From: Elmis aenea
Lineage: Eukaryota > Arthropoda > Insecta > Coleoptera > Elmidae
Length of the DNA stretch: 64,000 bases
Direction: 5' to 3'
NCBI GenBank assembly: GCA_947652605.1
Contig: OX393579.1
Location: 7,440,001 to 7,504,000, forward strand
Part shown: positions 23,301-34,152 of the stretch, in pieces
Layout of the letters: every line of letters begins with the position of its first letter
Position numbering within the stretch: the stretch's first letter is position 1
The notes under the pieces: model-generated
Database searches by the model: none
Seen by the model: the letters and a program-made list of their open reading frames with translations, nothing else
What the model was told of the DNA's origin: nothing
Made by a program: the position numbers and the translations under genes

Positions 23301-25282
23301 ATATTTGAAATGAAAGTTTTTCTGTAATAAATAACCAGTTATTTACCTTTTATACCAGAAAAGCGTTTACAGAATCACAAAACTTTTAACAAGCTGGGGT
23401 AAAGATGTGCAAATAGTACAAATAATTGGATTGCGCTTTATTTTGTTCAGTGTAACGACATGCAGTTTTAGAACGGAATCTGAGACACCAGAACATAATT
23501 CGGGCAATATTTATAAAAAAATAGCAAAATCAACTGCCCAAATTAATAAATAAATTGAACACCGCGAAGAAATATCTACTTACATTTTAATAAACACAAA
23601 ATTGGTGCTGCTATCTTGTATAAAACGATAATTTTTCCGTTAATACTACAAAATTTGGTCTAGAGCTTCCTATTTAAAACAAAACTGATGTAATTAATTG
23701 GTACCTATACAGTGAAAAGTACGGTGTCTGTTTTTATGCCAAAACAACACGAAATTAAAACTATATAGGTTTGTTTTAAAAACGGTTTTATTTTGTCTAA
23801 AGAATAGTTAGATATTATTTGCATTAGATTGCGTCTCAAATTTTGATATTTTTGGAACAGACCTTTTGATTACTATTAAGTCAATATCAATAAATTATAT
23901 TAAAAAAATTATATCAGGATTTACTAAATCTGTTAAATTGCGTAATTTAGATAAAAAGTATATAAGATTTTTAACACATTTTCATGATAATCCTAGATAA
24001 ATTGCTTAAGTTATTAGACAACAAAAACAAATGTCTTTAATTTGGTGACATTTTGCTACTAATATCGACAGAATTTCTCTGCAGGATTTGTCCTTTGCCA
24101 TTCATTTAATGTTCGGTGTTATAGTTTTAGAATTACACGTCACAAATTACTCCATACTTATCACAGTAAATTTATTAATAAGTGAGCATCTTTAACGTAA
24201 AATGTTGAGTAAAAAATAACTAATTATAATGGTTCAAACATATAAGCATTTAGTATTGGGTTTTAGTTCTTTTCAAAATACATAAATATGACGTCAGTTT
24301 CTTTGCATAATATTTGTTGGAATTACAACATATTCCATATATATTTGATGAAACATATACTCTGATTTTTGAAATAAATGTTTTTATAGGCTGACCTGAC
24401 GTACTTTTTTTAGAGTATTATACTCTTTTCTAAGTAATATCCTCTTCCCACTTACTTTTTTAAAAATCTCTCAATATACTCTTTTATTGTTTGTTAAAAG
24501 GTGACAAAAAATTTTACTGGACCAAAGATAAACCACATCTGAAAATTAGTACCCTGGAAAGCGCAATAAAAATGTAAATATAGGGCTTACCTGCCACCAA
24601 TTTTGGAAAATAATAAAAGAAGACGAGTAATTGTTAGCAAATGCAAAAGCTCCGAAAAATATCAAACCTAATGAAATTTGATTGAACAAAGTATTGTTTA
24701 TGTTATTTTTTATTATTCGTACAATATAATGCATTTGTTTTCATTGATATAAAATATTGTTTTAGTTATTATTGTCACAAACGTATTGTCTGTGTTTTTT
24801 AACAACCTAAAACCCCATAAAATTGAATTATAAAGATAAGCTTCGGTCAATTTACTTTTGAAAAAAAAACTGCTGGCTTTATTTGCTACTAAAACCAAAG
24901 ACTGATTTAACGTTTCAGTCAAGCTACCAAGCATACTTTATTTCTATAAAAAAATCTGCTCAGCGTATGTTATTACAATATAAACTTTCTGAATGTACCT
25001 ACTATAGGTATTCTCTAATACATTAAAAAGCACTTGGATGCCTTTCCAGTTTGGCATTTAATTATTTATAATGCTACAGCTGACATTATTACTGTCCCTA
25101 AAGAGTCGATTACGTAAACTAATAAATTAAGTAGTGGGTACCGCTGGTAAATTACATTTAAAAATATTAAGCTTCATACATGTTCATAGATATTAGGAGT
25201 CTAAGTATTCCTTGCTAATTTGTGTCAATAATTATGGTACCTAAACTATGATATGATAACTAAATTTGTGTTTTCTTTTCAG
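20344..25282 (+). other. Long intron leading to the common dunce exon
   Basis: AT-rich intronic DNA. It contains a short CGCAA tandem repeat at 22218..22238, a perfect cAMP-response palindrome TGACGTCA at 24289..24296, and a weak 35-base first-exon candidate at 22397. The minus-strand 88-codon frame 22740..23006 is somewhat GC-rich but I do not recognise it. No transposon ends were noticed. Confidence 0.45.
22218..22238 (+). repeat. CGCAA short tandem repeat
   Basis: Four direct copies of CGCAA lie within TTAACGCAACGCAACGCAAC and the following base. It is a small microsatellite. Confidence 0.8.
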
Positions 25283-25465
25283 TTTTGATGTGGAAAATGG
25301 TGCAAGTCCTGGAAGAAGTCCTCTGGATGGAGCAGCTTCGCCCTCGGCGGGGCTGGTCCTACAGAACCTTCCTCAACGGAGGGAAAGTTTCTTGTATAGA
25401 TCCGACAGCGACTTTGAAATGTCCCCAAAGTCGATGTCCAGAAACTCGTCCATAGCTAGTGAGAG
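25283..25465 (+). CDS. dnc: dunce (PDE4) common exon: start of UCR1 with the PKA site
   Basis: cAMP-specific 3',5'-cyclic phosphodiesterase hydrolyses cAMP to AMP and is the PDE4 enzyme. This exon encodes the N-terminal part of upstream conserved region 1 (UCR1), which controls the catalytic domain. After the acceptor TTTTCTTTTCAG it contributes one base and then 60 codons plus AG, and ends at GTGAGT (25466). Motifs in order are FDVENG (1-6), GRSPLD (10-15), SAGLVLQ (21-27), RRESF (32-36) and [20 protein letters not shown] (37-56), then IASE. RRES is the PKA site whose phosphorylation activates PDE4 long forms (family knowledge). FDVENG is where family members join alternative N-termini. The exon is phase 2 at both ends. 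The catalytic domain is not in the window. An open frame beginning at 25266 reads through the acceptor and is not the real start. Confidence 0.95.
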
Positions 25466-26973
25466 GTGAGTACCTACCTTGAACTTTTTTAATACTTGAT
25501 TGAATTGCATGAAATCTCTATGCGGGATTAAATTCGTCTAAATTGTAACTTACATTCTATCGTAAAGACTCTATTTTGGTCTTTGGTGTTGTGCAGAATC
25601 TTCTTTTTAAGCAGTTTAATTCGTAATTGATTCATGGTGGGAAATTGTCCTTAATGTATGTGCTGCTCTCTAGTAGCAGTACAGGCAATTCGCGTGCAAA
25701 GCGTTCTAAGGATTCAGCATTTCAGGCGCAAACCGTCGCAGGACAGAACCACCTGTTCTATTTCACTTCTCTTCTACGTGGTTGCGCTTGCGTCTACATT
25801 TAGCACTGTTTTAAATAATTTTGTGAATATTTTGACTTTCCTGTATTTGTTTTTGTTGCAAACGCTTTCGATATTAATGATTTTCAAACTTCGTTTCCTG
25901 AAATAATTTTCTGAGCTTCTGTAAATAATTGTCTTGGTAATTTTCACGGTAGGTAATTTCGTTAGTGTTTGATTTGCGATAAATTTGCAATTTGCCACAT
26001 ACGATCCCCCTTATACGTGTTGGCAATTGGTCAATCATTGGTGCTGAAAGGGCAGGAGGCCGTTTGGTCCCGGCCAAATCGATCATTGTCGATCTCGCTC
26101 GCTCTACTAGCGATTAAATAACTTTCAGGTGTTTTATGAGCTAATGCTTCGCTACTGGGGCGAGATTGTTTGGTGACAATTTATTACTAACCCTCGACAA
26201 GCAATATTCCTGACCCAGGACAAAAACAAAAACTCAAATAAAGTTTTCCAGTCACAATTTACCACTTTCTTGTTTTATAGTTTGGACAAGGATTGGGCAG
26301 TTCGTTAGATGCTGCTGGCAGATTTCAGTGTGTTATTGCACTATAACAAATTTACCAATAAAAAAGCAGGATTTGCTTAAAAAGTTTTCAAATCCATCTG
26401 TGAGCCGACAGAGAAATATTGCTTCACTGTCTCTCTTTAAGTATAATAAAACTCATATGTCCTACTGGACTAATATTTTTTTAATCTAAGGTATGGGACA
26501 GTCCAAATAGGGGCACATGTGATTGTAAATTAACAATTAAAGCGCATTGCATAATATTTTTAAAAAATTTCAAATCAATAAACACAAAAATCCCAATACA
26601 ACAAGGTTTCTTAGATTCTGTAGTTGGTAAAAATATAACTGCTTTTAAACTTGGTTACTTTTTTGACATAACCCCCAAATTAACACTAAAGCGAAGAATA
26701 TATTATGCATAAACTGATATGGAAAGGACGCTCTCTATAAGTTAAATTTAAAGCAGTGAATTTGACGCTAGGGCTATAAGACATTTCCTTAATTTTGTAT
26801 AAAAATTGTGATTAAAAAGTTATTTCATATTATTGAAATGTAAAACAAACCTTATTACAGTAAATGGATTTTCAAACAAGTTATCTATTTAAATTATTTC
26901 ATTAAATTATTTCCTAATGATAAGCAATACACACTAAGATTATTTTGTAAATTAAAACAAATATTGCAGGGTG
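25466..26973 (+). other. Intron after the common exon, with two GC-richer patches
   Basis: The patch at 25650..25800 follows an acceptor-like CTGCTCTCTAG and is open in the dunce phase for 42 codons (see findings). The patch at 25985..26170 holds a 28-codon minus-strand frame that ends at GTATGT. Neither is called as a gene. The remainder is AT-rich. Confidence 0.4.
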
Positions 26974-26981
26974 GTGTACAC

Positions 26982-28159
26982 TAGTGATTGCAATACCGGT
27001 ATACCGGTATACCGAATACCGGTATACCGTGCCATTTTACAATACCGAAATACCGTCTCATTTGATGGTCTAATACCGGTATTCGGTATTAATATTATTT
27101 TTTTTAAATTTGATTTTTATTATTTTATAATTGCAGTCTGCCATAAAAAAAATAGCAATAAATGCAAAACACAAAATTGCGCCACAAAATGATGTATTTA
27201 AGTTACTTAAAAGAGAGATGATATTATTAGAAGACGAAAGAACATTGCAACATTGGAATATTTGTTGTCATTTCCAAGGCTTACTATTAAAAAATGTTGC
27301 AATTTCTCTTAACTTTATCAAAAATGCTTAATAACTCGAAAATTATTGCAGATAGGTATAGGAAACGCTAATATAGATTGATGTAGAATTTACTTTTGAA
27401 TTAGAAAATGAATAAAATTTTGGGCATTGTATTTAAAAAAAAAACGAGTTTTATTGGTCTGAAATTGTATTAAAAGAAAATTAAATTTTGGACACCCTGT
27501 AAGTAATGCATCGATTGCAAAAATTCTTCTATGCATAGTCTAAATTTAAGCGTTTTCTCTTCAAAAATGGCGGCGATAGATAATATTAAGCATTACGATG
27601 AAAATCAAAAAATTTCAAAAAAGTCCAAAAATCTAAAAAACGACTGCACTTAGGTATAGGGTATGCTATTAATAGTACTTCTAAAATAACGTGTTAAATC
27701 CAAAAATGCAATAAAAAATAGACCATTGTATTTGAACTAAGAAAGTAGACGTCAACTTCCGGTATTTCCGGAAGAGTCGCCATCTTGAAAATATTTTCAT
27801 TAAACAGCTCAGATGCCATTATGGTCATAACCAAAATTTCAGATCAATACCCTTTTTCATTCTTCATATATTTTTAATGCCCGGTCCCAATCAATTAGGT
27901 ACCCTGTGTATCTTCAGTTTTTTGTGTCCATATTTTTTTACAGATTATGTAATTTTTTAAGTTTCTTTATTTTATGTAAATTTGTGTTTTGACATTATAC
28001 TTGTTATATGTACATATGTGTAAAATGCATATATTTTATTTTCAAAATTAATACTTTTTTTAAAAAAGCAATACCGGTATTAATACCGGTATACCGGTAT
28101 TACTTGCGAATAAATACCGAATACCGGTATTGAATTTTGGTCCGGTATTGCAATCACTA
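26982..28159. mobile_element. hAT-type TIR element D, copy 2, with 8-bp target duplication
   Basis: The termini match those of copy 1 (TAGTGATTGCAATACCGG), and the body lies in the opposite orientation. The flanking duplication is GTGTACAC at 26974..26981 and 28160..28167, a clean hAT signature. Subterminal ATACCGGTAT palindromes are present on both sides. The 66-codon frame 27131..27331 is the counterpart of 6828..7031, differing by only a few residues. It is most likely residual transposase or repeat sequence, not a host gene. Confidence 0.93.
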
Positions 28160-28270
28160 GTGTACACCGTGTGTTCCAGTTTGGTATTCGCACCCTTATA
28201 ATTATTACTAAACATTAAACTGATAAATTTACTTTGTAAATTTTCACAACAATTTATAATTTTAGGATCT

Positions 28271-29142
28271 ACAGCCTCATTCAAAAAGTCTGCAACAATT
28301 GGAAATGTTTTTTATTATTGATTTCTCAGAAAATTTTGTTCTTGATCAAAGTTGATGCATGACCTAAAACTAATTTTAAAGATGAAAAACAAATTTTATG
28401 ACACTAGTTTTAACGATTTTTAAAATATTCGCAAAAGTAAAGTGTCCCTATTTTAAGACTTACAAAAAAAAATGTGGGAAATTTTTTTTAGAAAACAAAA
28501 ATATGACAATACTATATTTGACGTCGTTAAAATTTAATTTTTGTATTTTATAGTAGTGTGAACATTCTAAAAGTTTGCAACTAACGGGAATAAATTTATT
28601 AACGATTTCTGGAAAAAATTTATCTTAAAAAAAGTTGGTGTATGGAATAAAACCGAGAATAAAACTTAATTTAAGTTAAAAAAAACTCGATAAAAATTTA
28701 TACGACACCAACTCTTAGCGATTTTAGAAATATTCGCAAGATTAAAGTGCCCTTATTCTAAGAGATTTAAAAAAACATTTAAGAGAAAACGGTATTTTTT
28801 AGTGAGTAAAATTTTAAAATAAGAGCACTTTTTGGATGTCAAAATTACTTCAAAAATAAAAATAAAAATGTTAACGTCATATTTCACCTTTGGTCGTATT
28901 TTTGAATTCTAAACTATCTTTCCCTATGAAGTTTTTTTTTGTGACTCTTAAAATAAGGCCCCTTAAACTCTTGTGAATATTTCTTAAATCGTTAAAAACT
29001 GGTATCGTATACATTTGAATTAAATTTTTTCCATCTTTTAATTAGTTTGGGTCATCCACCAACTTTTATCAGAAATTAAAGCTTCTGAGAAATTTTTAGT
29101 AAAAAACTTTTTCATTTATTGATCCTTTTTGAATGAAGCTGT
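28271..29142. mobile_element. TIR element family M
   Basis: The left end ACAGCCTCATTCAAAAAG is mirrored by CTTTTTGAATGAAGCTGT. Inside, a phrase like AACGATTTTTAAAATATTCG followed by AAAGTG.CCCTATTTTAAG occurs near 28409 and 28711 and inverted near 28950. The length is 872 bp, with no coding sequence. The flanks are TA-like. Confidence 0.75.
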
Positions 29143-29944
29143 ATAGAAGATATAATGTAGGACGAATAACAAATAAATAATTTGTAAAAAAGGAAAATAC
29201 AAGTTTCTTAAAACAAATCAAAAAAATCAAAATGTCGTGATTTGTTTGATTCTTTTAATTTAATTAAATCAAATGATTTTGGTTTTTTCAATAAAAATCA
29301 AATTTTGCCCAACCCTGGTTATAAATAGTTTAACATCTTTTGGCACTACTAATTAACTTTTTTTGCATTTCTAGTGTTAATTTTTTGAGATGATATTTTT
29401 CTACAGTAAAACCCTTAATAAAAACCAGTCAAAAATCAAAAATATTGTGATCTTTTCAACATTTCATGAAACTATGACTACCCTAATTCAAGCAATATGG
29501 GCTTCTAAAATGTTTCGTTAATATCTGATAAAGTATGTAAACCTTTCTTATCAGGTTTCATGTCGTTTTCTTTACATTTTTCTGAAACAACAAACATTCA
29601 TATTTTAAAACCTTAATTACATTTGCCTCTTTTCATATAACGTTTGTTAATTCTACTTGTAAAAACATTTTTAAGATTGATTGAAATTTTTTTTGGAAAA
29701 ATTTAGACTTTTACTGACAATGTATTAAAATTAAATATGTATATTGGTTTTTATTGAAAATAGTACACATGTATTTTCTAACTAAGTGGTAAATTGTGAT
29801 GTGTTTCTCAAAACCAAATTGTTTTTTCACTGAACCTACCACTAGACTTTATTTGAGTTTTACTAGAACTTAAAAAAATATTTAATAATATTGTTATAAT
29901 AAAACGTCATCCACGAAAATTATATTATTGATAATGTTTTCCAG
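29143..29944 (+). other. Intron up to the microexon, with a repeat remnant
   Basis: About 29190..29318 contains repeated AATCAAA/TTTGATT phrases ending in TTTTGCCCAACCCTGG. This resembles the end of a different TIR element (CAGGGTTGGGC type) whose partner end was not found. The rest is plain AT-rich intron ending in TTGATAATGTTTTCCAG. Confidence 0.4.
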
Positions 29945-29977
29945 ATTCAAGGACACAGAAAGCGTATTGGATCGATC
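29945..29977 (+). CDS. dnc: dunce 33-base microexon in UCR1
   Basis: Between an acceptor (AATGTTTTCCAG) and the donor GTATGT at 29978 lie 33 bases. With the AG left by the previous exon they read AGA TTC AAG GAC, giving R-FKDTESVLDR, then TC. Entry and exit are both phase 2, so the exon adds exactly eleven residues and can be included or skipped without a frame change. Insect dunce proteins, as I recall them, carry a segment like RFK..E..LDRS between SRNSSIASE and HGEDLIVTPFAQ, whereas vertebrate PDE4 goes straight on. The reading frame, splice sites and residues all agree. It is too short to appear as an open frame of its own. The next expected exon begins with C to complete Ser and then HGED; I did not find it in the window. 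Confidence 0.85.
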
Positions 29978-31060
29978 GTATGTACTCATAATATCTTTGG
30001 ATTGATTTTTGCACTAATTTATCGAACCTCCAGCTATTTTTTTTTTCTAGCTGCTAATGTTCTTAGTGTGCAGCGTTTGATTTTTCTTTTGCATGTTTTA
30101 TAATTCCTGCTGTGTTATCACCCCATTTTTTTTGCTATTTTTACACGTAGTGTTCTAGTGTTCTCGTTCACGCAGCTATTCAAATGTTTCTTTTAGAATT
30201 CTATTACCTTTAATCTAGATATCGTTCTTACTTTAAATTATTCGTATTGTTACTAAAAACAAGTACATATTTACCGTTGCGATATACAAAAGGCAAAAAT
30301 GTGAATACTGTCCTGTAAGCATTTGTTTGAGACTTCATGTGTTTCATAAAACAATTGCAACATATTTTTTAAACAGTGTGAAACCGCATGATTACACGCA
30401 AGTATCCAGCGCATGCTTTAAATCTGTCAATGGTCGGTATTTAAAAGTTTGTTTGTAACCATTTTTAAATGTTAGTCGGCGAATACATTTATCCCCGATG
30501 TATTGATATAAACTGACACATTTTTTCACTTAATACCTACGTATATTTTAAACTGAACGGTGTAGATTGCATCTCTGATCTTATCATCAACAAACATTAT
30601 GTGGATAACATCGAAATTGTAGGAGTATTTAACGCAATATATTGTCACGAATGATAAACATGCAAATGTCAGATATTTGCGGCTTGATTTTAGATTGAGA
30701 ATTATTGTACGTAATTTGCAGACGTAATAAAACAAGTGACGATAAAAGGTTGTAGGTAGTTGTGAATTTTTCGGTCGATTTTTATGTACTGACGAAACAG
30801 CTCAAATTTGTTTTGTTTAGGAATTGTAACTAAAGAAAAAATAAGTTATTGTTTTAATAATTAAAGACGTTCATCGCCAAGCCGATTTGCCATTAAACTT
30901 CGCCCCCAGACCACAGGAAAATGTTTACTGGTGCAGGTGTCAGCCATATACGTCTGACATGGCGCCCAGAAAATTAGTGATGTCAGCCTTATACTGGGAT
31001 ATGGCGACCAACGTGTTGGCAAACAGAACGTCGATAAATTATTGTTTCCGTATTCACATA
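29978..31060 (+). other. Start of the long dunce intron
   Basis: AT-rich with no repeat ends. A GC-richer patch at 30870..31040 holds an 89-codon frame that runs into the adjacent transposon. It has no recognisable product and is not called. Confidence 0.45.
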
Positions 31061-31891
31061 TACAGGGTGCCCATTTTTCTAACCAGTTGTACGGGTAACT
31101 TCGTTAATATTAGAGATACAGAAACGTTTAAATTAGCAAATTTGCGCAGAATTTAAAATGAAATCTGATGCCATTTTCAAATTTGACATACGTCATCAAC
31201 TTTTTAAAATATTTTGAAAAAACTGAAAAAGGTCGATTTTTTAAACTTGAATAATTCCGTAACCATATGAGCTAGAATAAAAATAAAAATTGGCTTTTGT
31301 AGATGTTTTTACGTAGATTTCAAATATGTTAACGAAATTTTCATAGCACTCTCGATTTCCGAGTTATAGCACAAACTTGCATTTTTTTAAATGGAAGTCA
31401 TAGTTGTCTGTGGCCATATTAAAAAGGTTATTTTTTTCTCGTTTCAATGATATAAGGTTTGTTATGCTTTACCCTTTTAGTTTTTCTTTAAATAAGCAAA
31501 AATCATTTTACATGTTCACTGCCTACTAATAGATGGGAGTTATCCCGTATTGATGGTCTTTTTTTCTCGACATGACATTTAATAGTTGTCTCTTATTGTT
31601 AGTGTAGCAGTTATTAGCCAGTTACAAATTTTAAAAACAAAACCTCAGAGTTTGTCAAATAAAATTTGTTGTTTGTTATACGTATAAATCTCTCTCTCGT
31701 TTCGATCAAAATTTTTGTTTGAGTTTATTATAAATTTCAAAAACAATGTTTTCTAATGAAGTAAAAAACGACATGCTTTGGCATCAGATTTCCTTTTAAG
31801 TTCTGCACTAATTTGCTAATTTAAACGTTTCTGTATCTCTAATATTAACGGAGTTACCCATACAACAGGATAGAAAAATGGGCACCCTGTA
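31061..31891. mobile_element. TIR element family I
   Basis: TACAGGGTGCCCATTTTTCT at the left is mirrored by ATGGGCACCCTGTA at the right. Inner phrases (AGAGATACAGAAACGTTTAA) are also mirrored. It is 831 bp, non-coding and flanked by TA. Confidence 0.9.
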
Positions 31892-32196
31892 TATTAATTG
31901 GAATAGTTAATTCCATTTCAAAATCGTTTTATTTACGAACCTTACAATGTGTTCAAACAAGTTACAGCAATGTTTTGAGTTTTTTTTATTGTAGCATAGC
32001 ACGTGCAACAAATAACATAACTCATTTTGTTATTTTTTTTAACTTGTCAACAAATTTTAACGATGTTATTAAAACGTTTTTTACAGTAATTACAAAGATA
32101 TAAATAACCACAGGTTAATTGCTTGTTAGTTAAAACTTAAAAACAATGAAAAAGTTGTTAAGAACTGTTAATGTGTGAAAGATAAAGTAATTTAGT

Positions 32197-33262
32197 AGGG
32201 GACCGGGGATAAAAGTAACACGGGTAGGTTGTAACAGTGCCTATAGTTTCTTTAATTTTTGTTTTATATCGCCCTAAACGCTTTTGCAATGTTAAGTTAC
32301 ATCCAGCTCCCTACCTACATTGCTAGTTTTCATCTGTCGTAGAGGTTAACTTTTTGCCAGCCAGAGTCACTATTTTCCGCCTAAAAGTTGTCTCGTCCGT
32401 CGAGTAACTTTTAGGCGATCTCTAAAATAGGAACAAAAAAGTACCTATATTATTTTGTTCTAAATTTAGTTGGCTATTGGTGGATGCAATACAAGTTGAC
32501 GTTAGAATCGTGGTTAATTGTGGATTCCCTGAATATTTTTTTTTGTGTACACTTGGGGTCAAAAGTAACAAAGTGTTACAACCAACCCCAATCAATGTTT
32601 TCACTTGCAAATGTTCACTCTTAGCACATAATTGGTGGCTTTCTTCGTAGATGAGAATATACAAGAGTTGTCGGAATAATTTTCCAGTTTGTTGTATCTT
32701 TTTGATTCACATTTTTAGATATGTAGGTACTTAAAATCTTGGCAAACCTGGTAACTGCAGTCCCAAATTATTAAATTATAAAACTCAGTATATAATATCG
32801 GTTTAATGATGGAAATGTATGTAAAGCTAAATCATTTCTTAAAAAGCATTTTAAATTATAAAACCTATGTAAATTGGTAAGATCTGGTACTTTTGGTTTT
32901 CCTACCAGCCGCCATTGTTTTTATTCTATTACCTTAATATTTATAACTTAATATAAACAAAGCTTTAACCAACTCAACTTAACCTGACCCTCTTTTACTG
33001 ATTTAATGAATGACGGTCAGTTTAAAGGTCGGTTAGATTTTTTTTCACTTATCATTTTGTATTGTACCAAAGATATGATTTTTTATTTTTTCATTTTGCT
33101 AATATGTATTTTTGAATAAAATATTAATTTTGTTGATGAATACTAATATATTTACCCACTACTTATGAGCTGTGTAAATTATTTTGCCGTTACAACTTAC
33201 CCCAATCATTGTTACTTTTAGCCCCAACGTTGAGGTTGAAAGTAACAGCTGTCTTACTAGAG
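32197..33262. repeat. Repeat with alternating 'AAAGTAACA' and 'GTTACTTTT' motifs (family L)
   Basis: It starts near AGGGGACCGGGGATAAAAGT, followed by AACACGGGTAGGTTGTAACAG. Related phrases return near 32550 (GGGGTCAAAAGTAACAAAGT), 33195 and 33235. A fragment of the left end (GACCGGGGATGAAATTAACA) recurs at 56632 beside element C copy 2. Boundaries are approximate. The minus-strand frames inside are repeat sequence. Confidence 0.5.
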
Positions 33263-33402
33263 AAAAAAATTTTTTCCTAACAGTTGCTTTACGAAACACA
33301 CGAAATAAATATCTTGTAAGGAAGACAAATGTCCAATCTATCAAATTTATTTTGATGACTTTATGGAAAATGTTAGGTCCTTAGTAAACTAGGGCTTAGT
33401 TA

Positions 33403-34152
33403 TACAGGGTGGTCCACATAGAAGAGCCACTATTGGGATCTCGTAAACGGTAAGAGCTACAAAGAAGTTTAAATTAGACAAATTGTTCCCCTTACTGGGG
33501 TCTATTTAGTGATGCTTTAATGATTTTAAAAAGTTCCATGGCATGCTAGATAATAAAAAAAAATCAAAATGGGTATTTTTTAAAATCGTTGATAACTTGG
33601 TTATACTTAGTGGTACAAAAATCTTTTACGGGAAAAAGGGTTAGATTTTTTTCGCACTGTAAAATGAAAACATTCAAATGTTTCAATATTGTTTAAATTA
33701 ATGGCACTCTATAGCTTCGTGGGGATTTTTTGATGAATGTTATTTGTTTTGAGCCTAAATATCAAAGTAAATACATTAAACCTTATATTATAAAACAGTG
33801 AAAATAGCTTTTTCTTAAGGTTATGGCCAACTATGGTTTCCATTTTAAAAAATGCAAGTTTGTAATTTATCTAAGAATTTATACAATGTTAAAACAAATG
33901 AATGCTTCTATTTTACAGTGTGTAAAAAAATCTACAACTTTTTTCCCAAAATATGTTTGTACCCCAAAGTATAACCGAGTGTTTAACCATTTTGTTTATT
34001 GTTTGTTTACCAGCGGGCCATGAAAGTTTTTTAAAACATTAAAGCATCACTGAGTAGGCCCCAGAGAGAAAAACAATTGGTCTAATTTTTTTGCAGCTCT
34101 TGCCGCTTACGAGGTCCCTATAGAGGGGCCCTTTTATGTGGACCACCCTGTA
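33403..34152. mobile_element. TIR element family G, complete copy
   Basis: TACAGGGTGGTCCACATAGA is mirrored by TTATGTGGACCACCCTGTA. It is 750 bp. Subterminal GGGATCTCGTAAACGGTAAG and CTTGCCGCTTACGAGGTCCC are inverse matches. The 66-codon frame at 33823 lies inside and is not a gene. A truncated copy is at 2709..2992. Confidence 0.88.

Noticed and set aside
27131..27331. 66-codon frame conserved with 6828..7031 as a possible host gene
   Set aside because: Both copies lie inside the same transposon family with target duplications, so the similarity reflects the shared element, not selection on a host gene.
30887..31156. 89-codon frame, GC-richer start
   Set aside because: It begins at a non-ATG codon, runs into TIR element I, and has no recognisable product.
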